Below are positions 50,064 through 58,821 of a stretch of DNA of 64,000 nucleotides, one piece after another. A program made the translations under genes and the position numbers. Position 1 is the first letter of the stretch; the number at the start of each line of letters is the position of its first letter. Below the pieces are notes generated by a model that was given only the letters and a program-made list of their open reading frames with translations, ran no database searches and was not told the origin of the DNA. This stretch comes from Streptomyces shenzhenensis. Lineage in GTDB: Bacteria > Actinomycetota > Actinomycetes > Streptomycetales > Streptomycetaceae. Where the stretch lies: contig NZ_PENI01000028.1 of assembly GCF_003688995.1 (NCBI RefSeq), positions 1-64,000 of the forward strand, written 5' to 3'.

Positions 50064-52550
50064 ATGCGCTTACGAGAGTTGAGCGCCAGAAGCAGGAGAA
50101 GACGGACCTGGGCGGCCACCATGACCGCGGGAGTCGTCGCGGCCGGACTGCTCTCGGGGCCGGCCGCGAGCGCGCGACCGGCCCCGGACCCATCCCTGAC
50201 AACGATGTCGATCAAGTCGCCGCCGGGCGGCGCGAACGTAAGGGTGCTGCTCTTCTACGGCTCCGCGGCCGCCGGCGACGAGTCACCGCTGGTGAACGCC
50301 GGGATCGCGGCGATCGAGAAGATAGGTCTGGCCGGCCCGGCGCAGGAGCGCTTCACCGTCGAGGCCACCGACGACGCGGCCGTGTTCACCAACGCGACGA
50401 AGCTCGGCCGCTTCAACTCCGTCGTCTTCCTGACCGGCGGCGGCGATGTCCTCGATCCCGACCAGGAGGCCGGACTCGAGGCCTACATGGAGGCGGGCGG
50501 CGGATTCGTCGGCATCCATGACGCGGCCCGCGCCGAGCCGTACTCGGACTGGTTCACCGGTCTGATCGGCGCCCGCCCGGCCGCCTCGAGCCCGGCGGCG
50601 GTCCAGCGGGCCACGGTCGAGGTGGGCGACCGCCGGCATCCGGCCACCAAGGACCTGCCGCTCCAGTGGAAGCGGCCGGACCAGTGGTTCAACTGGGTGA
50701 AGAACCCGTCCGGCGACGTGCACACGGTGGCCCGGGTGCGCGAGTCGACGTACCAGCCCGGGGCGAGCGCCAACGGCGCGGACCACCCGGTCAGCTGGTG
50801 CCGGGACTACGACGGCGGCCGGTCCTTCTACACCGGCATGGGCGGCACCGTCTCGTCGTACGACGAGACCGACTTCCGCACCCATCTGCGCGGCGCCCTG
50901 CTGTGGACGACCCGGCTCAGCCAGGCCGACTGCACGGCGACCATCAACGCCAACTACCGCGCCGAGCGCCTCACCCAGGCCAACCAGCCCGGGCAGAACG
51001 ACCAGATCGGCGAGCCGCACGGCCTGGTCACCGCGCCCGACGGCCGGGTGCTGTACATCGGCCGCGGCGGCGCGGACTCCTCGCAGCCCGTGATCACCGA
51101 CTGGAACAACCCGGACGTGGGCAAGGGCAAGGGGCAGATCCACGTCTACGACCCGAAGACCAAGAAGGTCACCCTGGCCGGGGAGCTGACGGTCTTCGGC
51201 AACAAGGGCGGCGGCGACGAGCTGACGAAGGTCGAGGAGGGGCTGCTCGGGATCGAGCTCGACCCGCGCTTCGAGCAGAACGGCTGGGTGTACCTGCACT
51301 ACACACCCCACGCCCAGCTCAACCGCGACACCCAGATGGCGGAGCGGCGGGTCTCCCGCTTCACCCTCGATCCCGCCACCGACAAGCTCGACCTGAGCAG
51401 CGAGAAGGTGCTGCTCAAGTGGCCGGTGCAGGTGCACAGTTGCTGTCACGCGGGCGGCGGGATGACCTGGGACTCCCGGGGCAACCTGTACATCGCCACC
51501 GGTGACAACAACTCCAGCGGGTTCAGCGACGGGTACTCCGGCAACAACCCGCAGCCCAGCTACAAGGGTGTGTCCTTCGCCGACGCGCGCCGCACCGCGG
51601 GCAACACCAACAACCTCAACGGCAAGATCCTGCGCATCCATCCGGAGCCCGACGGGACGTACACCCTGCCGGAGGGCAACCTCTTCACCGGCAAGGAGAC
51701 CGACGAGGGCGGCGGCAAGACACGCGGCGAGATCTATGTGATGGGTGTGCGCAACCCCGCGCGCATCTTCGTCGACAGGACGACGGACGTCCTGTACGCG
51801 GGCTGGGTCGGCCCGGACGCGGGCGAGCCGTCGACCACCTGGGGTCCGGCCAAGTACGACACGTTCGCCGCCATCACCGAGGCGGGCAACCGGGGCTGGC
51901 CGTACTGCATGGGCAACAAGCAGCCCTACCGGGACCGCAATCTGCCCGACCCGTCGAAGCCGCTGGGCTGGTACGACTGCGACCACCCGAAGAACGAGTC
52001 GCCGAACAACGACGGGCTGGTCGACATCCCGCCGGTCACCGGCAACAACGTCTGGTACTCGCCCCAGGGCGGCGGCCCGGACTACCCGCGTGACGCGAAC
52101 GGGATCCCCTCGTACAAGAAGGACGAGGCCACCTACCGGCTGCCGTGGCTCAAGGGCGGCGGGCAGGCCGCGATGAACGGTCCCGTCTACCGCTACGACG
52201 CGACGAGCGACAGCGCCGTGAAGTGGCCCGCGTACTGGGACGGCAAGTGGTTCATCGGTGACTTCTACGACGCCGACCAGCCGCGCAACGCCGTGCTCAT
52301 GGATCCGAAGACCCAGGGCGACGGCGGGCTGCCGGTGCACTCGGAGTCCCTGAAGAAGATCGTGCCGATCGGCAACGAGGGCATCAAGAACCTCATGGAC
52401 TGGAAGTTCGGTCCGGACGGCTCGCTGTACGTCCTCGACTACGGGCGCGGCTTCTTCACCTCGGACGGCAGGTCGGCGCTGTGGCGGGTGACGTACACCG
52501 GCGGCGGTCCGACACCGGCCGCCGACCAACTCGCCAGGGGGGCACAGTGA
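50064..52550 (+). CDS. Secreted ThuA domain / PQQ-type glucose-sorbosone dehydrogenase fusion
   Basis: 828-aa exported protein. Signal peptide about residues 1-36 (hydrophobic AATMTAGVVAAGLLSGPAASA). A ThuA-like domain (about 50-300) shows VLLFYGSAAAGDESP and GGGFVGIHDAARAEPYSDW. A six-blade propeller dehydrogenase domain (about 320-820) shows EEGLLGIELDPRFEQNGWVY, CCHAGGGMTWDSRGNLYIATG, NNLNGKILRIHP and MGVRNPARIFVD. It probably oxidises a sugar or sugar derivative outside the cell. GAGGAGG 5 nt before the ATG sets the start. Its stop overlaps the next gene as GTGA. Whether PQQ is the cofactor is not shown by the sequence. Confidence 0.9.
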   Translation: MRLRELSARSRRRRTWAATMTAGVVAAGLLSGPAASARPAPDPSLTTMSIKSPPGGANVRVLLFYGSAAAGDESPLVNAGIAAIEKIGLAGPAQERFTVEATDDAAVFTNATKLGRFNSVVFLTGGGDVLDPDQEAGLEAYMEAGGGFVGIHDAARAEPYSDWFTGLIGARPAASSPAAVQRATVEVGDRRHPATKDLPLQWKRPDQWFNWVKNPSGDVHTVARVRESTYQPGASANGADHPVSWCRDYDGGRSFYTGMGGTVSSYDETDFRTHLRGALLWTTRLSQADCTATINANYRAERLTQANQPGQNDQIGEPHGLVTAPDGRVLYIGRGGADSSQPVITDWNNPDVGKGKGQIHVYDPKTKKVTLAGELTVFGNKGGGDELTKVEEGLLGIELDPRFEQNGWVYLHYTPHAQLNRDTQMAERRVSRFTLDPATDKLDLSSEKVLLKWPVQVHSCCHAGGGMTWDSRGNLYIATGDNNSSGFSDGYSGNNPQPSYKGVSFADARRTAGNTNNLNGKILRIHPEPDGTYTLPEGNLFTGKETDEGGGKTRGEIYVMGVRNPARIFVDRTTDVLYAGWVGPDAGEPSTTWGPAKYDTFAAITEAGNRGWPYCMGNKQPYRDRNLPDPSKPLGWYDCDHPKNESPNNDGLVDIPPVTGNNVWYSPQGGGPDYPRDANGIPSYKKDEATYRLPWLKGGGQAAMNGPVYRYDATSDSAVKWPAYWDGKWFIGDFYDADQPRNAVLMDPKTQGDGGLPVHSESLKKIVPIGNEGIKNLMDWKFGPDGSLYVLDYGRGFFTSDGRSALWRVTYTGGGPTPAADQLARGAQ

Positions 52551-54742
52551 TACGACAGCGAAGACTCCTGACGGCGCTGCTGGCCGCCGTCCTCGTGATG
52601 CTCGGGCTCCAGGCGACGCCCGCCGCCGGGCGCGACGACGCACCGGCGGCGGCCGAGCAGGTGCTCACCTGGACCGCGGGCGACGACATCACCAAGTACC
52701 TCTCGGCACCGACCACGGCGGTCGCGGGGCAGGCCACGATCGTCTTCGAGAACAGCGCGGCGACCGGCAACACCACCGGCATGCCGCACACGCTGACCTT
52801 CGTGACCAGCGATCCGGAGTTCAACAACGACGTCCAGGTCAACATCCTCGCCAACCCGTTCGACGATCAGGGCGGCCGGCACACCGCCGAGGTCACCCTG
52901 ACCCCGGGCCGCTACTTCTACCACTGCACCATCCCCGGCCACGGCCAGATGCAGGGCATCCTGGTGGTGACCGAGGGCGGTGGCTCGGACACGACGGCGC
53001 CGGAGACCTCGGCGACGGTCGACGGCACCCGCAACGCGCAGGGCGAGTACGTCGGTTCGGCGAGCGTGTCGATCGCCGCCACCGACGAGGGCTCCGGCGT
53101 GGACCGGGTCGAGTACGCGATCGGCGGCGAGGGCGCCTGGCAGCCGTACACCACCCCTGTGGTGATCGACCAGGTGGGCACCCACACCGTGCGCTACCGG
53201 GCGACCGACAAGGCGGGCAACGTCGCCGCTGAGAAGAGCGTGGAGTTCACCGTCGTCGCCCCGCCGTCGGACGACTCGACCCCGCCGGACACCTCGGCGA
53301 CGGTCAGCGGTGAGCGCAACGCCGACGGCGCCTACATCGACATGGCCACGGTCACGGTCACCGCCTCGGACACCGGGTCGGGGGTCAACACCATCGAGTA
53401 CGCGGTCGGCACGGGCGCCTGGCAGCCCTACACCGGCCCGGTGATGGTGCATCAGACCGGCACCCACACCGTCCGCTACCGGGCCACGGACAAGGCGGGC
53501 AATGTGTCCGCCGACAAGAGCGTGGAGTTCACCGTGGTCTCCGCGCCGCCGCAGGACACCACCGCGCCGGTCACCGGCGTGAGCGTCGACGGCACGCGCA
53601 ACTCGGACGGGGCGTACGTGGGCAACGCCAAGGTGACCGTGACCGCCACGGACGAGGGCGGTTCCGGGGTGGCCGGCATCGAGTACTCGCTCGACGCCGG
53701 GCCCTATCTGGCGTACACCGCCCCCGTGGTGGTGGACCGGGCCGGTGCGCACACCGTGGCGTACCGGGCGAGCGACAAGGCCGGCAACACCTCCGAGTCG
53801 CGGTCCGTGAGCTTCACGGTCGTCTCGGGCGGCGGCGTGCCCGCGCCCAACTGCCCGGAGTACGACGAGCGGTTGACGGTGATCGTCGGGACGGTCGACA
53901 CGGGTGTGCCGAACCGGGTCACCAACAACCGGTGCCGCATCAACGAGTTGATCGAGGACGAGAAGGAGTGGACGTCCCAGGCGCTGTTCCTCAAGCATGT
54001 GAAGACGGTCCTGGACCGGCTCCGCAAGGAAGGTGTGGTCGACCAGCGGGAGTACAACGTCATCCAGCAGGCCGCCCGCGAGTCCGGCGTCGGCAAGCCG
54101 GGCCAGACCACGGGCTACCGCACGATCCTGGACGGCACCGCCGACTCGTTCGCCAAGTGGGAGCACGTGGGCGGCGGTTCGTTCGCGCTGAACGGCGACG
54201 GGTCGATCACCAGCGGCACCAGCAAGGACGGCCTGGGCATGCTGTGGTTCCCGCAGCGCAAGTACGGCGACTTCTCGCTGCGGCTGCAGTGGCGTGACGA
54301 CGCTCCGGGCACCGGCAACGCCAACTCCGGTGTGTTCGTGCGGTTCCCGCAGGTCCACGACCACCCGGAGGAGTCACGGCCGGAGTGGGTCGCCATCAAG
54401 TTCGGGCACGAGGTGCAGGTGTTCGACCGGCCCGACGGCGACATGTACAAGACCGGCTCGATCTACGGCTTCGACCGGGTCGGGCTGGCCGGCGCCGGTG
54501 TGACGCAGAAGGGCACCTGGAACGACTACGAGATCCGGGTGGTCGACCAGCACTACTCCGTCTACCGCAACGGCGTGCTGATCAATGAGTTCGACAACAT
54601 CGGCGGCCAGGACTTCTACCCGGCCCGCTCGGACGACCCGGGCACGGACGGGCGGCGGTTCGCCTCCGGCTACGTCGGACTCCAGGTGCACAGCACGACG
54701 GACGTGATCTCCTACCGGGACATCCGGATCAAGGACCTGTAG
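52547..54742 (+). CDS. Secreted cupredoxin / Ig-like repeats / DUF1080 (3-keto-disaccharide hydrolase-like) protein
   Basis: 731-aa exported protein with a signal peptide (about 1-28). Residues about 38-142 are a plastocyanin-type cupredoxin with type 1 copper ligands His in GMPHTLTF and Cys, His and Met in YFYHCTIPGHGQMQG. Three OmpL47-type Ig-like repeats (about 146-440) each end in HTV.YRA(T/S)DKAGN. After a helical linker with paired Cys, a DUF1080 concanavalin-like domain (about 530-731; NSGVFVRFPQ, KTGSIYGFDRVGLA) is fused. It is co-translated with the dehydrogenase through GTG 52547. It could both receive electrons and hydrolyse 3-keto-glycosides. Confidence 0.9.
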   Translation: MIRQRRLLTALLAAVLVMLGLQATPAAGRDDAPAAAEQVLTWTAGDDITKYLSAPTTAVAGQATIVFENSAATGNTTGMPHTLTFVTSDPEFNNDVQVNILANPFDDQGGRHTAEVTLTPGRYFYHCTIPGHGQMQGILVVTEGGGSDTTAPETSATVDGTRNAQGEYVGSASVSIAATDEGSGVDRVEYAIGGEGAWQPYTTPVVIDQVGTHTVRYRATDKAGNVAAEKSVEFTVVAPPSDDSTPPDTSATVSGERNADGAYIDMATVTVTASDTGSGVNTIEYAVGTGAWQPYTGPVMVHQTGTHTVRYRATDKAGNVSADKSVEFTVVSAPPQDTTAPVTGVSVDGTRNSDGAYVGNAKVTVTATDEGGSGVAGIEYSLDAGPYLAYTAPVVVDRAGAHTVAYRASDKAGNTSESRSVSFTVVSGGGVPAPNCPEYDERLTVIVGTVDTGVPNRVTNNRCRINELIEDEKEWTSQALFLKHVKTVLDRLRKEGVVDQREYNVIQQAARESGVGKPGQTTGYRTILDGTADSFAKWEHVGGGSFALNGDGSITSGTSKDGLGMLWFPQRKYGDFSLRLQWRDDAPGTGNANSGVFVRFPQVHDHPEESRPEWVAIKFGHEVQVFDRPDGDMYKTGSIYGFDRVGLAGAGVTQKGTWNDYEIRVVDQHYSVYRNGVLINEFDNIGGQDFYPARSDDPGTDGRRFASGYVGLQVHSTTDVISYRDIRIKDL

Positions 54743-54776
54743 GGGACGCGCCGTACCGAGGAACCGTGCGGCGAGG

Positions 54777-54806
54777 AGCCGGCCGGCCGTCAGGACCCGG
54801 CCGGCT
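54777..54806. terminator. Terminator between the DUF1080 gene and the LigD-type polymerase
   Basis: Perfect 10-bp inverted repeat, AGCCGGCCGG (54777-54786) and CCGGCCGGCT (54797-54806), with a 10-nt loop. The repeat overlaps the last codons and stop of the convergent polymerase gene and lies 34 nt after the DUF1080 stop. Confidence 0.65.
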
Positions 54807-55815
54807 TCTCCTTGCGCGCCCGGCTCGGCTGCACCCGCTTGGGCTCCCCCGGCATCTTCGGGTACTCGGGCGGGTACGGCAGGTCGCCCAGCCCGTGCTC
54901 GTGCTCGTCCCGGCGCGCCAGGTCGAGCAGGGCGTCCAGGGAGAAGGCGTGCTCGTCCATGTCCGCGTGCACATCGCCCAGTTCGGCGAAGCGCGCGGGC
55001 ATGGTCGCGAGGTCGAAGTCCTGGGGCCGGGCGTCGTCCACCTCGGACCAGCGCAGCGGGGCCGAGACGGGGGCGTGCGGGCGGGGGCGCACGGAGTAGG
55101 CGGAGGCGATGGTGCGGTCGCGCGCGGTCTGGTTGTAGTCGACGAAGATGCGCTCGCCGCGCTCCTCCTTCCACCATTTGATCGTCACCTGCTCCGGCAT
55201 CCGGCGCTCCAGCTCCCGGCCCACGGCGATCGCCGCGCGCCGCACCTGGGTGAAGGTCCAGCGCGGCTCGATCGGCACGAAGACGTGCAGGCCGCGTCCG
55301 CCGGAGGTCTTGGGCCAGCCCCGCAGCCCGCCGAACTCGTCGAGGACCGCGCGCAGTTCGTGGGCGGCGCGCACGGCGTCGGCGAAGTCGGTGCCGGGCT
55401 GCGGGTCGAGGTCGATGCGCAGTTCGTCGGGCCGGTCGACGTCGTCGCGGCGCACCGGCCAGGGGTGGAAGGTGAGCGTGCCGAACTGCGTCGCCCACAC
55501 GACGGCGGCCTCCTCGGTGGGACACATCTCGTCGGCGCTGCGCCCGCTGGGGAAGGTGATGTGGGCGGTCGGGATCCAGTCGGGCATGTTCCTGGGCGCC
55601 CGCTTCTGGAAGAAGGACTCGCCGGACACACCCTCGGGGTAGCGCTCCAGGGTGGTGGGGCGGTTGCGCAGGGCGCGCAGGATGCCGGGGCCGACCGCCA
55701 GGTAGTACTGGGCGAGGTCGAGCTTGGTGAAACCGCGCTCCGGGAAGAAGACCTTGTCCGGGCTGGACAGCCGTACCGTCCGGCCGCCCGCCTCCAGTTC
55801 CACCGCGTCACCCAT
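54790..55815 (-). CDS. ligD: LigD-type primase-polymerase (NHEJ)
   Basis: 341-aa stand-alone polymerase domain of the bacterial NHEJ LigD family (AEP superfamily). The catalytic Asp pair is in LRIDLDPQPG, and the nucleotide-binding region is WPKTSGGRGLHVFVP. VSGESFFQKRAPRNMPDW is the 5'-phosphate-binding region. It fills gaps with NTPs during double-strand-break repair. Phosphoesterase and ligase domains are absent from this polypeptide; the ligase is a separate gene, divergent, 90 bp away. No Ku gene is in the window. ATG at 55815. Confidence 0.93.
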   Translation of the reverse strand: MGDAVELEAGGRTVRLSSPDKVFFPERGFTKLDLAQYYLAVGPGILRALRNRPTTLERYPEGVSGESFFQKRAPRNMPDWIPTAHITFPSGRSADEMCPTEEAAVVWATQFGTLTFHPWPVRRDDVDRPDELRIDLDPQPGTDFADAVRAAHELRAVLDEFGGLRGWPKTSGGRGLHVFVPIEPRWTFTQVRRAAIAVGRELERRMPEQVTIKWWKEERGERIFVDYNQTARDRTIASAYSVRPRPHAPVSAPLRWSEVDDARPQDFDLATMPARFAELGDVHADMDEHAFSLDALLDLARRDEHEHGLGDLPYPPEYPKMPGEPKRVQPSRARKEKPAGS

Positions 55816-55905
55816 GGGGACACGGTAGGCGTAGCGGGCACACCTCGCACACCGGGACGCACCCGGCGCTATGCGCGATGCGGCACGCACGCGCACAATC
55901 GGAGC

Positions 55906-56976
55906 ATGGATCTGCCGGTCATGCCGCCCGTGAAGCCGATGCTCGCCAAGTCGGTGGCGAGCATCCCGCCGGACCTGCACTACGAGGCGAAGTGGGACGG
56001 CTTTCGCGCCATCGTGTTCCGCGACGGCCCCGAGGTGGAGCTTGGCAGTCGCACCGGGAAGCCGCTGACCAGGTACTTTCCCGAACTGGTGGCGGCGCTC
56101 AAGGAGCGGGTGCCCGAGCGGTGCGTGCTGGACGGGGAGATCGTGATCGCGCTGAACGGCCGTCTGGACTTCGACGCGCTGACCGAGCGCATCCATCCGG
56201 CCGACTCCCGGGTGCGCACGCTCGCCGAGCGGACACCCGCCTCGTTCGTCGCCTTCGATCTGCTGGCGCTGGACGACGCATCGCTGCTGGACGTTCCGCT
56301 GACGGACCGGCGGGCGCTCCTGGTGCGGGCGCTGTCCGGCACGACGGCGCCGGTGCACCTGGCGCCGGCGACCACGGACATCGAGGTGGCGCGGCGGTGG
56401 TTCGAGCAGTACGAGGGCGCGGGCCTGGACGGCGTCATCGCCAAGCCCCCGGCCGGGCGTTACCGGCAGGACGAGCGGGCGATGTTCAAGATCAAGCATG
56501 AGCGCACCGCGGACGTCGTGGTGGCCGGCTACCGCTTCCACAAGAGCGGCCCGGTGGTGGGCTCGCTGCTGCTCGGCCTGTACGACGACCGCGGCACGCT
56601 CCAGCACGTGGGCGTGTCCGCCGCGTTCCCCATGAAGCGGCGTGCGGAGCTGGTCGAGGAGCTGGCGCCGCTGCGGATGGCGGATGCGGCCGGGCATCCG
56701 TGGGCGGCCTGGTCCGAGGAGTCCGCGCACGAGACGGCCCGGCTGCCCGGGGCGCCGAGCCGCTGGTCGGGCAAGAAGGACCTGTCCTGGGTGCCGCTGC
56801 GACCGGAGCGGGTGGCGGAGGTGGCGTACGACCACATGGAGAACGGGGCCCGTTTCCGGCACACGGCCCGCTTCCGCCGCTGGCGCCCGGACCGCACCGC
56901 CGAGAGCTGCACCTACGCCCAGCTGGAGGAGCCGGTGGGCTACGACCTCGCGGAGATCCTGGGCCCGCAGAGCTGA
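55906..56976 (+). CDS. ATP-dependent DNA ligase (LigD ligase-domain type)
   Basis: 356-aa ATP-dependent ligase. The adenylation Lys is in motif I, EAKWDGFRAI. Motif III is FVAFDLLALDD, motif IV GLDGVIAKPPAGRY, and motif V FKIKHERTADVVVAG. An OB-fold C-terminal domain follows (SGPVVGSLLLGLYDD and later RFRRWRPDR). It seals nicks, most probably in NHEJ with the divergent polymerase. The ATG at 55906 has GGAG only 1 nt before it, so an ATG five codons on (55921) is possible. The pair shows a split version of LigD. Confidence 0.93.
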   Translation: MDLPVMPPVKPMLAKSVASIPPDLHYEAKWDGFRAIVFRDGPEVELGSRTGKPLTRYFPELVAALKERVPERCVLDGEIVIALNGRLDFDALTERIHPADSRVRTLAERTPASFVAFDLLALDDASLLDVPLTDRRALLVRALSGTTAPVHLAPATTDIEVARRWFEQYEGAGLDGVIAKPPAGRYRQDERAMFKIKHERTADVVVAGYRFHKSGPVVGSLLLGLYDDRGTLQHVGVSAAFPMKRRAELVEELAPLRMADAAGHPWAAWSEESAHETARLPGAPSRWSGKKDLSWVPLRPERVAEVAYDHMENGARFRHTARFRRWRPDRTAESCTYAQLEEPVGYDLAEILGPQS

Positions 56977-57064
56977 CACACGGCGCGCGCCCGGGCGACG
57001 GGCGGCTGGGCCGATCGGCGTAGTCGGCGCGCGCGATCGGGTTCCCTCGGGTAAAGGGCCGTCG

Positions 57065-58123
57065 ATGAACCGAACCTATGAACGGACGATCGACGGCATG
57101 GACGGGGTGGCGACGGTGGGCGTGGGGCAGCGGGTGCGCGGACGGCGCACGGCGACGACGGCGGCCGTGCTGGCCGCCACGATCATGGCCTTGCTGGTGG
57201 CGGGCTGCACGGCGCGGCACCGCCCGGTGGACGACGGCCGCGGCCGGGAGGTCCGCCCGGCGCCGTCGACGAGCGCCACGACGGGCGCGGGGCCCGGCAC
57301 CGCGAGCGGCCCGGTACTCGCGGTGAAGATCGACAATGTGGGTGCCGCCCGCCCGCAGACGGGCCTGGACGCGGCGGACGTGGTGTACGCGGAGCAGGTC
57401 GAGGGCGGGCTGAGCCGGCTGATGGCGGTGTACGCCGCCAGACTGCCCGCGGTCGTGGGACCGGTACGCAGCGCCCGCGAGTCCGATCTGGAGCTGCTGC
57501 GTCAGTTCGACCGGCCGACGCTCGCCTTCTCCGGGGCGCAGCACAAGCTGCTCCCGCTGATCGACCGGGCGCCGCTGCGGCCGGCGACGCCCGACGACAC
57601 GCCCGACGCGTACTTCCGCGCGGGCGACAGACCCGCGCCGCACAACCTGTATCTGCGCCCGCGGCGGCTGCTGTCCGAGCCGCCCGGCGCGGCGGCCCTG
57701 ACCACGGGCTTCCACTACGGCGCCGCGCCCTCGGGGGGCCGGGCCGAGAGCTCGCGCACCGTGCGCTATCCGTCGGCCCGCTTCACGTTCACCTGGTCCG
57801 CGGACCGCGGTCGCTGGCTGGTCTCCATGGACGGCAGACCCGCCGAGACCGCCGACGGTGCGCGGGTGGCTCCCGCGACGGTCGTGGTGCAGTACGTGAC
57901 GGTGCGCCCGTCCGCCTACCACGATGTGCTCGGCAACAACACGCCGTACACGGAGACGGTGGGCTCCGGGACGGCGGAGGTGCTGCGCGGCGGCCGGGCC
58001 TACGACGCCGTCTGGAAACGGGCGGACGCGAGCGGCGGCACCGAGTTCAGCACGGCGGACGGGGAACCGCTGAACTTCGCCGAGGGCCAGGTGTGGGTGG
58101 TGTTCGCGCGGGCCGCCCGCTGA
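57065..58123 (+). CDS. DUF3048 domain lipoprotein (YerB-like)
   Basis: 352-aa lipoprotein. A signal segment ends in the lipobox LVAGC with the lipidated Cys at residue 48; the hydrophobic core is TAAVLAATIMALLVAG. A Thr/Gly/Pro-rich linker follows. Two DUF3048 parts are then visible, with KIDNVGAARPQTGLDAADVVY, GPVRSARESDLELLRQFDRP and later VVVQYVTVRPSAYHD. The family's role is unknown, although it often lies beside UvrD-like or DNA ligase genes; here it follows the ligase gene. AAAGGG 6 nt before the ATG sets the start. Confidence 0.88.
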   Translation: MNRTYERTIDGMDGVATVGVGQRVRGRRTATTAAVLAATIMALLVAGCTARHRPVDDGRGREVRPAPSTSATTGAGPGTASGPVLAVKIDNVGAARPQTGLDAADVVYAEQVEGGLSRLMAVYAARLPAVVGPVRSARESDLELLRQFDRPTLAFSGAQHKLLPLIDRAPLRPATPDDTPDAYFRAGDRPAPHNLYLRPRRLLSEPPGAAALTTGFHYGAAPSGGRAESSRTVRYPSARFTFTWSADRGRWLVSMDGRPAETADGARVAPATVVVQYVTVRPSAYHDVLGNNTPYTETVGSGTAEVLRGGRAYDAVWKRADASGGTEFSTADGEPLNFAEGQVWVVFARAAR

Positions 58124-58125
58124 GC

Positions 58126-58590
58126 TCAGGGCCGGGCGGCCAGGGGCTCCGCGGGATGGCGCAGCCCCTCCGCCGCGTCCGCGACCCGGCGGATCAGATC
58201 GAAGAACACGCCCTGCTCCGCGGCGGAGAGCGGGGCCAGGAAGACCTGGTTCATCCGGGCGGTGCGCACGGTCAGCTTGCGGTGGGTGCGCAGGCCGTCC
58301 TCGGTGAGCCGGAGCAGAAAGCGCCGGCCGTCCCGCGGGTCGCGCACCTTGCCCAGCAGTCCCCGGCGGCCGAGCCGGCTGATCACCTCGGCGACGGTGG
58401 ACCGGTCGAGGCCCACCCGCTCCCCCACGGTGCGCTGGTCCAGGCCTGGCTCGACGACGAGCGCGTTCAGGACCGCGAACTGCGGCGAGGTGATCTCCTC
58501 CGAGACCATCGTGTTCCACAGCAGGTAGTGCGCCTGCTGGAGCCGCCGGGCCAGGTGCCCGGGATGGGTGGTGAGGTCCACCGCGGCCAT
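58126..58590 (-). CDS. pcaV: MarR family repressor PcaV of the protocatechuate operon
   Basis: 154-aa winged-helix regulator. It shows HLARRLQQAHYLLWNTMV, the recognition region VGERVGLDRSTVAEVISRLG and the wing VRDPRDGRRFLLRLTEDG. Arg15, which I recall as the residue that binds the protocatechuate carboxylate in S. coelicolor PcaV, is present. It represses the divergent pca genes until protocatechuate binds. GGGAG 5 nt before the ATG at 58590 supports the start. Two matching palindromes lie in the 231-bp divergent region. Confidence 0.92.
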   Translation of the reverse strand: MAAVDLTTHPGHLARRLQQAHYLLWNTMVSEEITSPQFAVLNALVVEPGLDQRTVGERVGLDRSTVAEVISRLGRRGLLGKVRDPRDGRRFLLRLTEDGLRTHRKLTVRTARMNQVFLAPLSAAEQGVFFDLIRRVADAAEGLRHPAEPLAARP

Positions 58591-58613
58591 GTGTGCTCCC
58601 GTGGTCGAATTCG

Positions 58614-58625
58614 TCGGTGCACTGA
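58614..58625 (-). promoter_or_regulatory. Putative PcaV operator next to pcaV
   Basis: TCGGTGCACTGA, 24 bp upstream of the pcaV ATG. It matches the second site at 58732-58743 in 10 of 12 positions, and both approach the perfect palindrome TCAGTGCACTGA. Placement suggests autoregulation. Confidence 0.65.
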
Positions 58626-58731
58626 ACGATACCCATCGGCAGCTCGCCTGTCTGCGGCCACTATCCGCGTCACCCGAGGTCTTGACGCCCTCGTGGGGCG
58701 GTGGCAGCGTGAGGGGCACTTCAGCGAATAG

Positions 58732-58743
58732 TCAGTGCCCTGA
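58732..58743 (+). promoter_or_regulatory. Putative PcaV operator of the pca operon
   Basis: TCAGTGCCCTGA, 78 bp upstream of pcaI. The symmetry extends outward: TAGTCAG at 58729 and CTGATTA at 58740 mirror each other in 6 of 7 positions. TTGACTT follows at 58762-58768 and could be a -35 element. Confidence 0.65.
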
Positions 58744-58821
58744 TTAATTCCGGGCTTGAGCTTGACTTGGCGTGCTTGCTGCACCGTCGTCGGGGTGTTC
58801 GGACGAGAGAGGGCTTCACGG

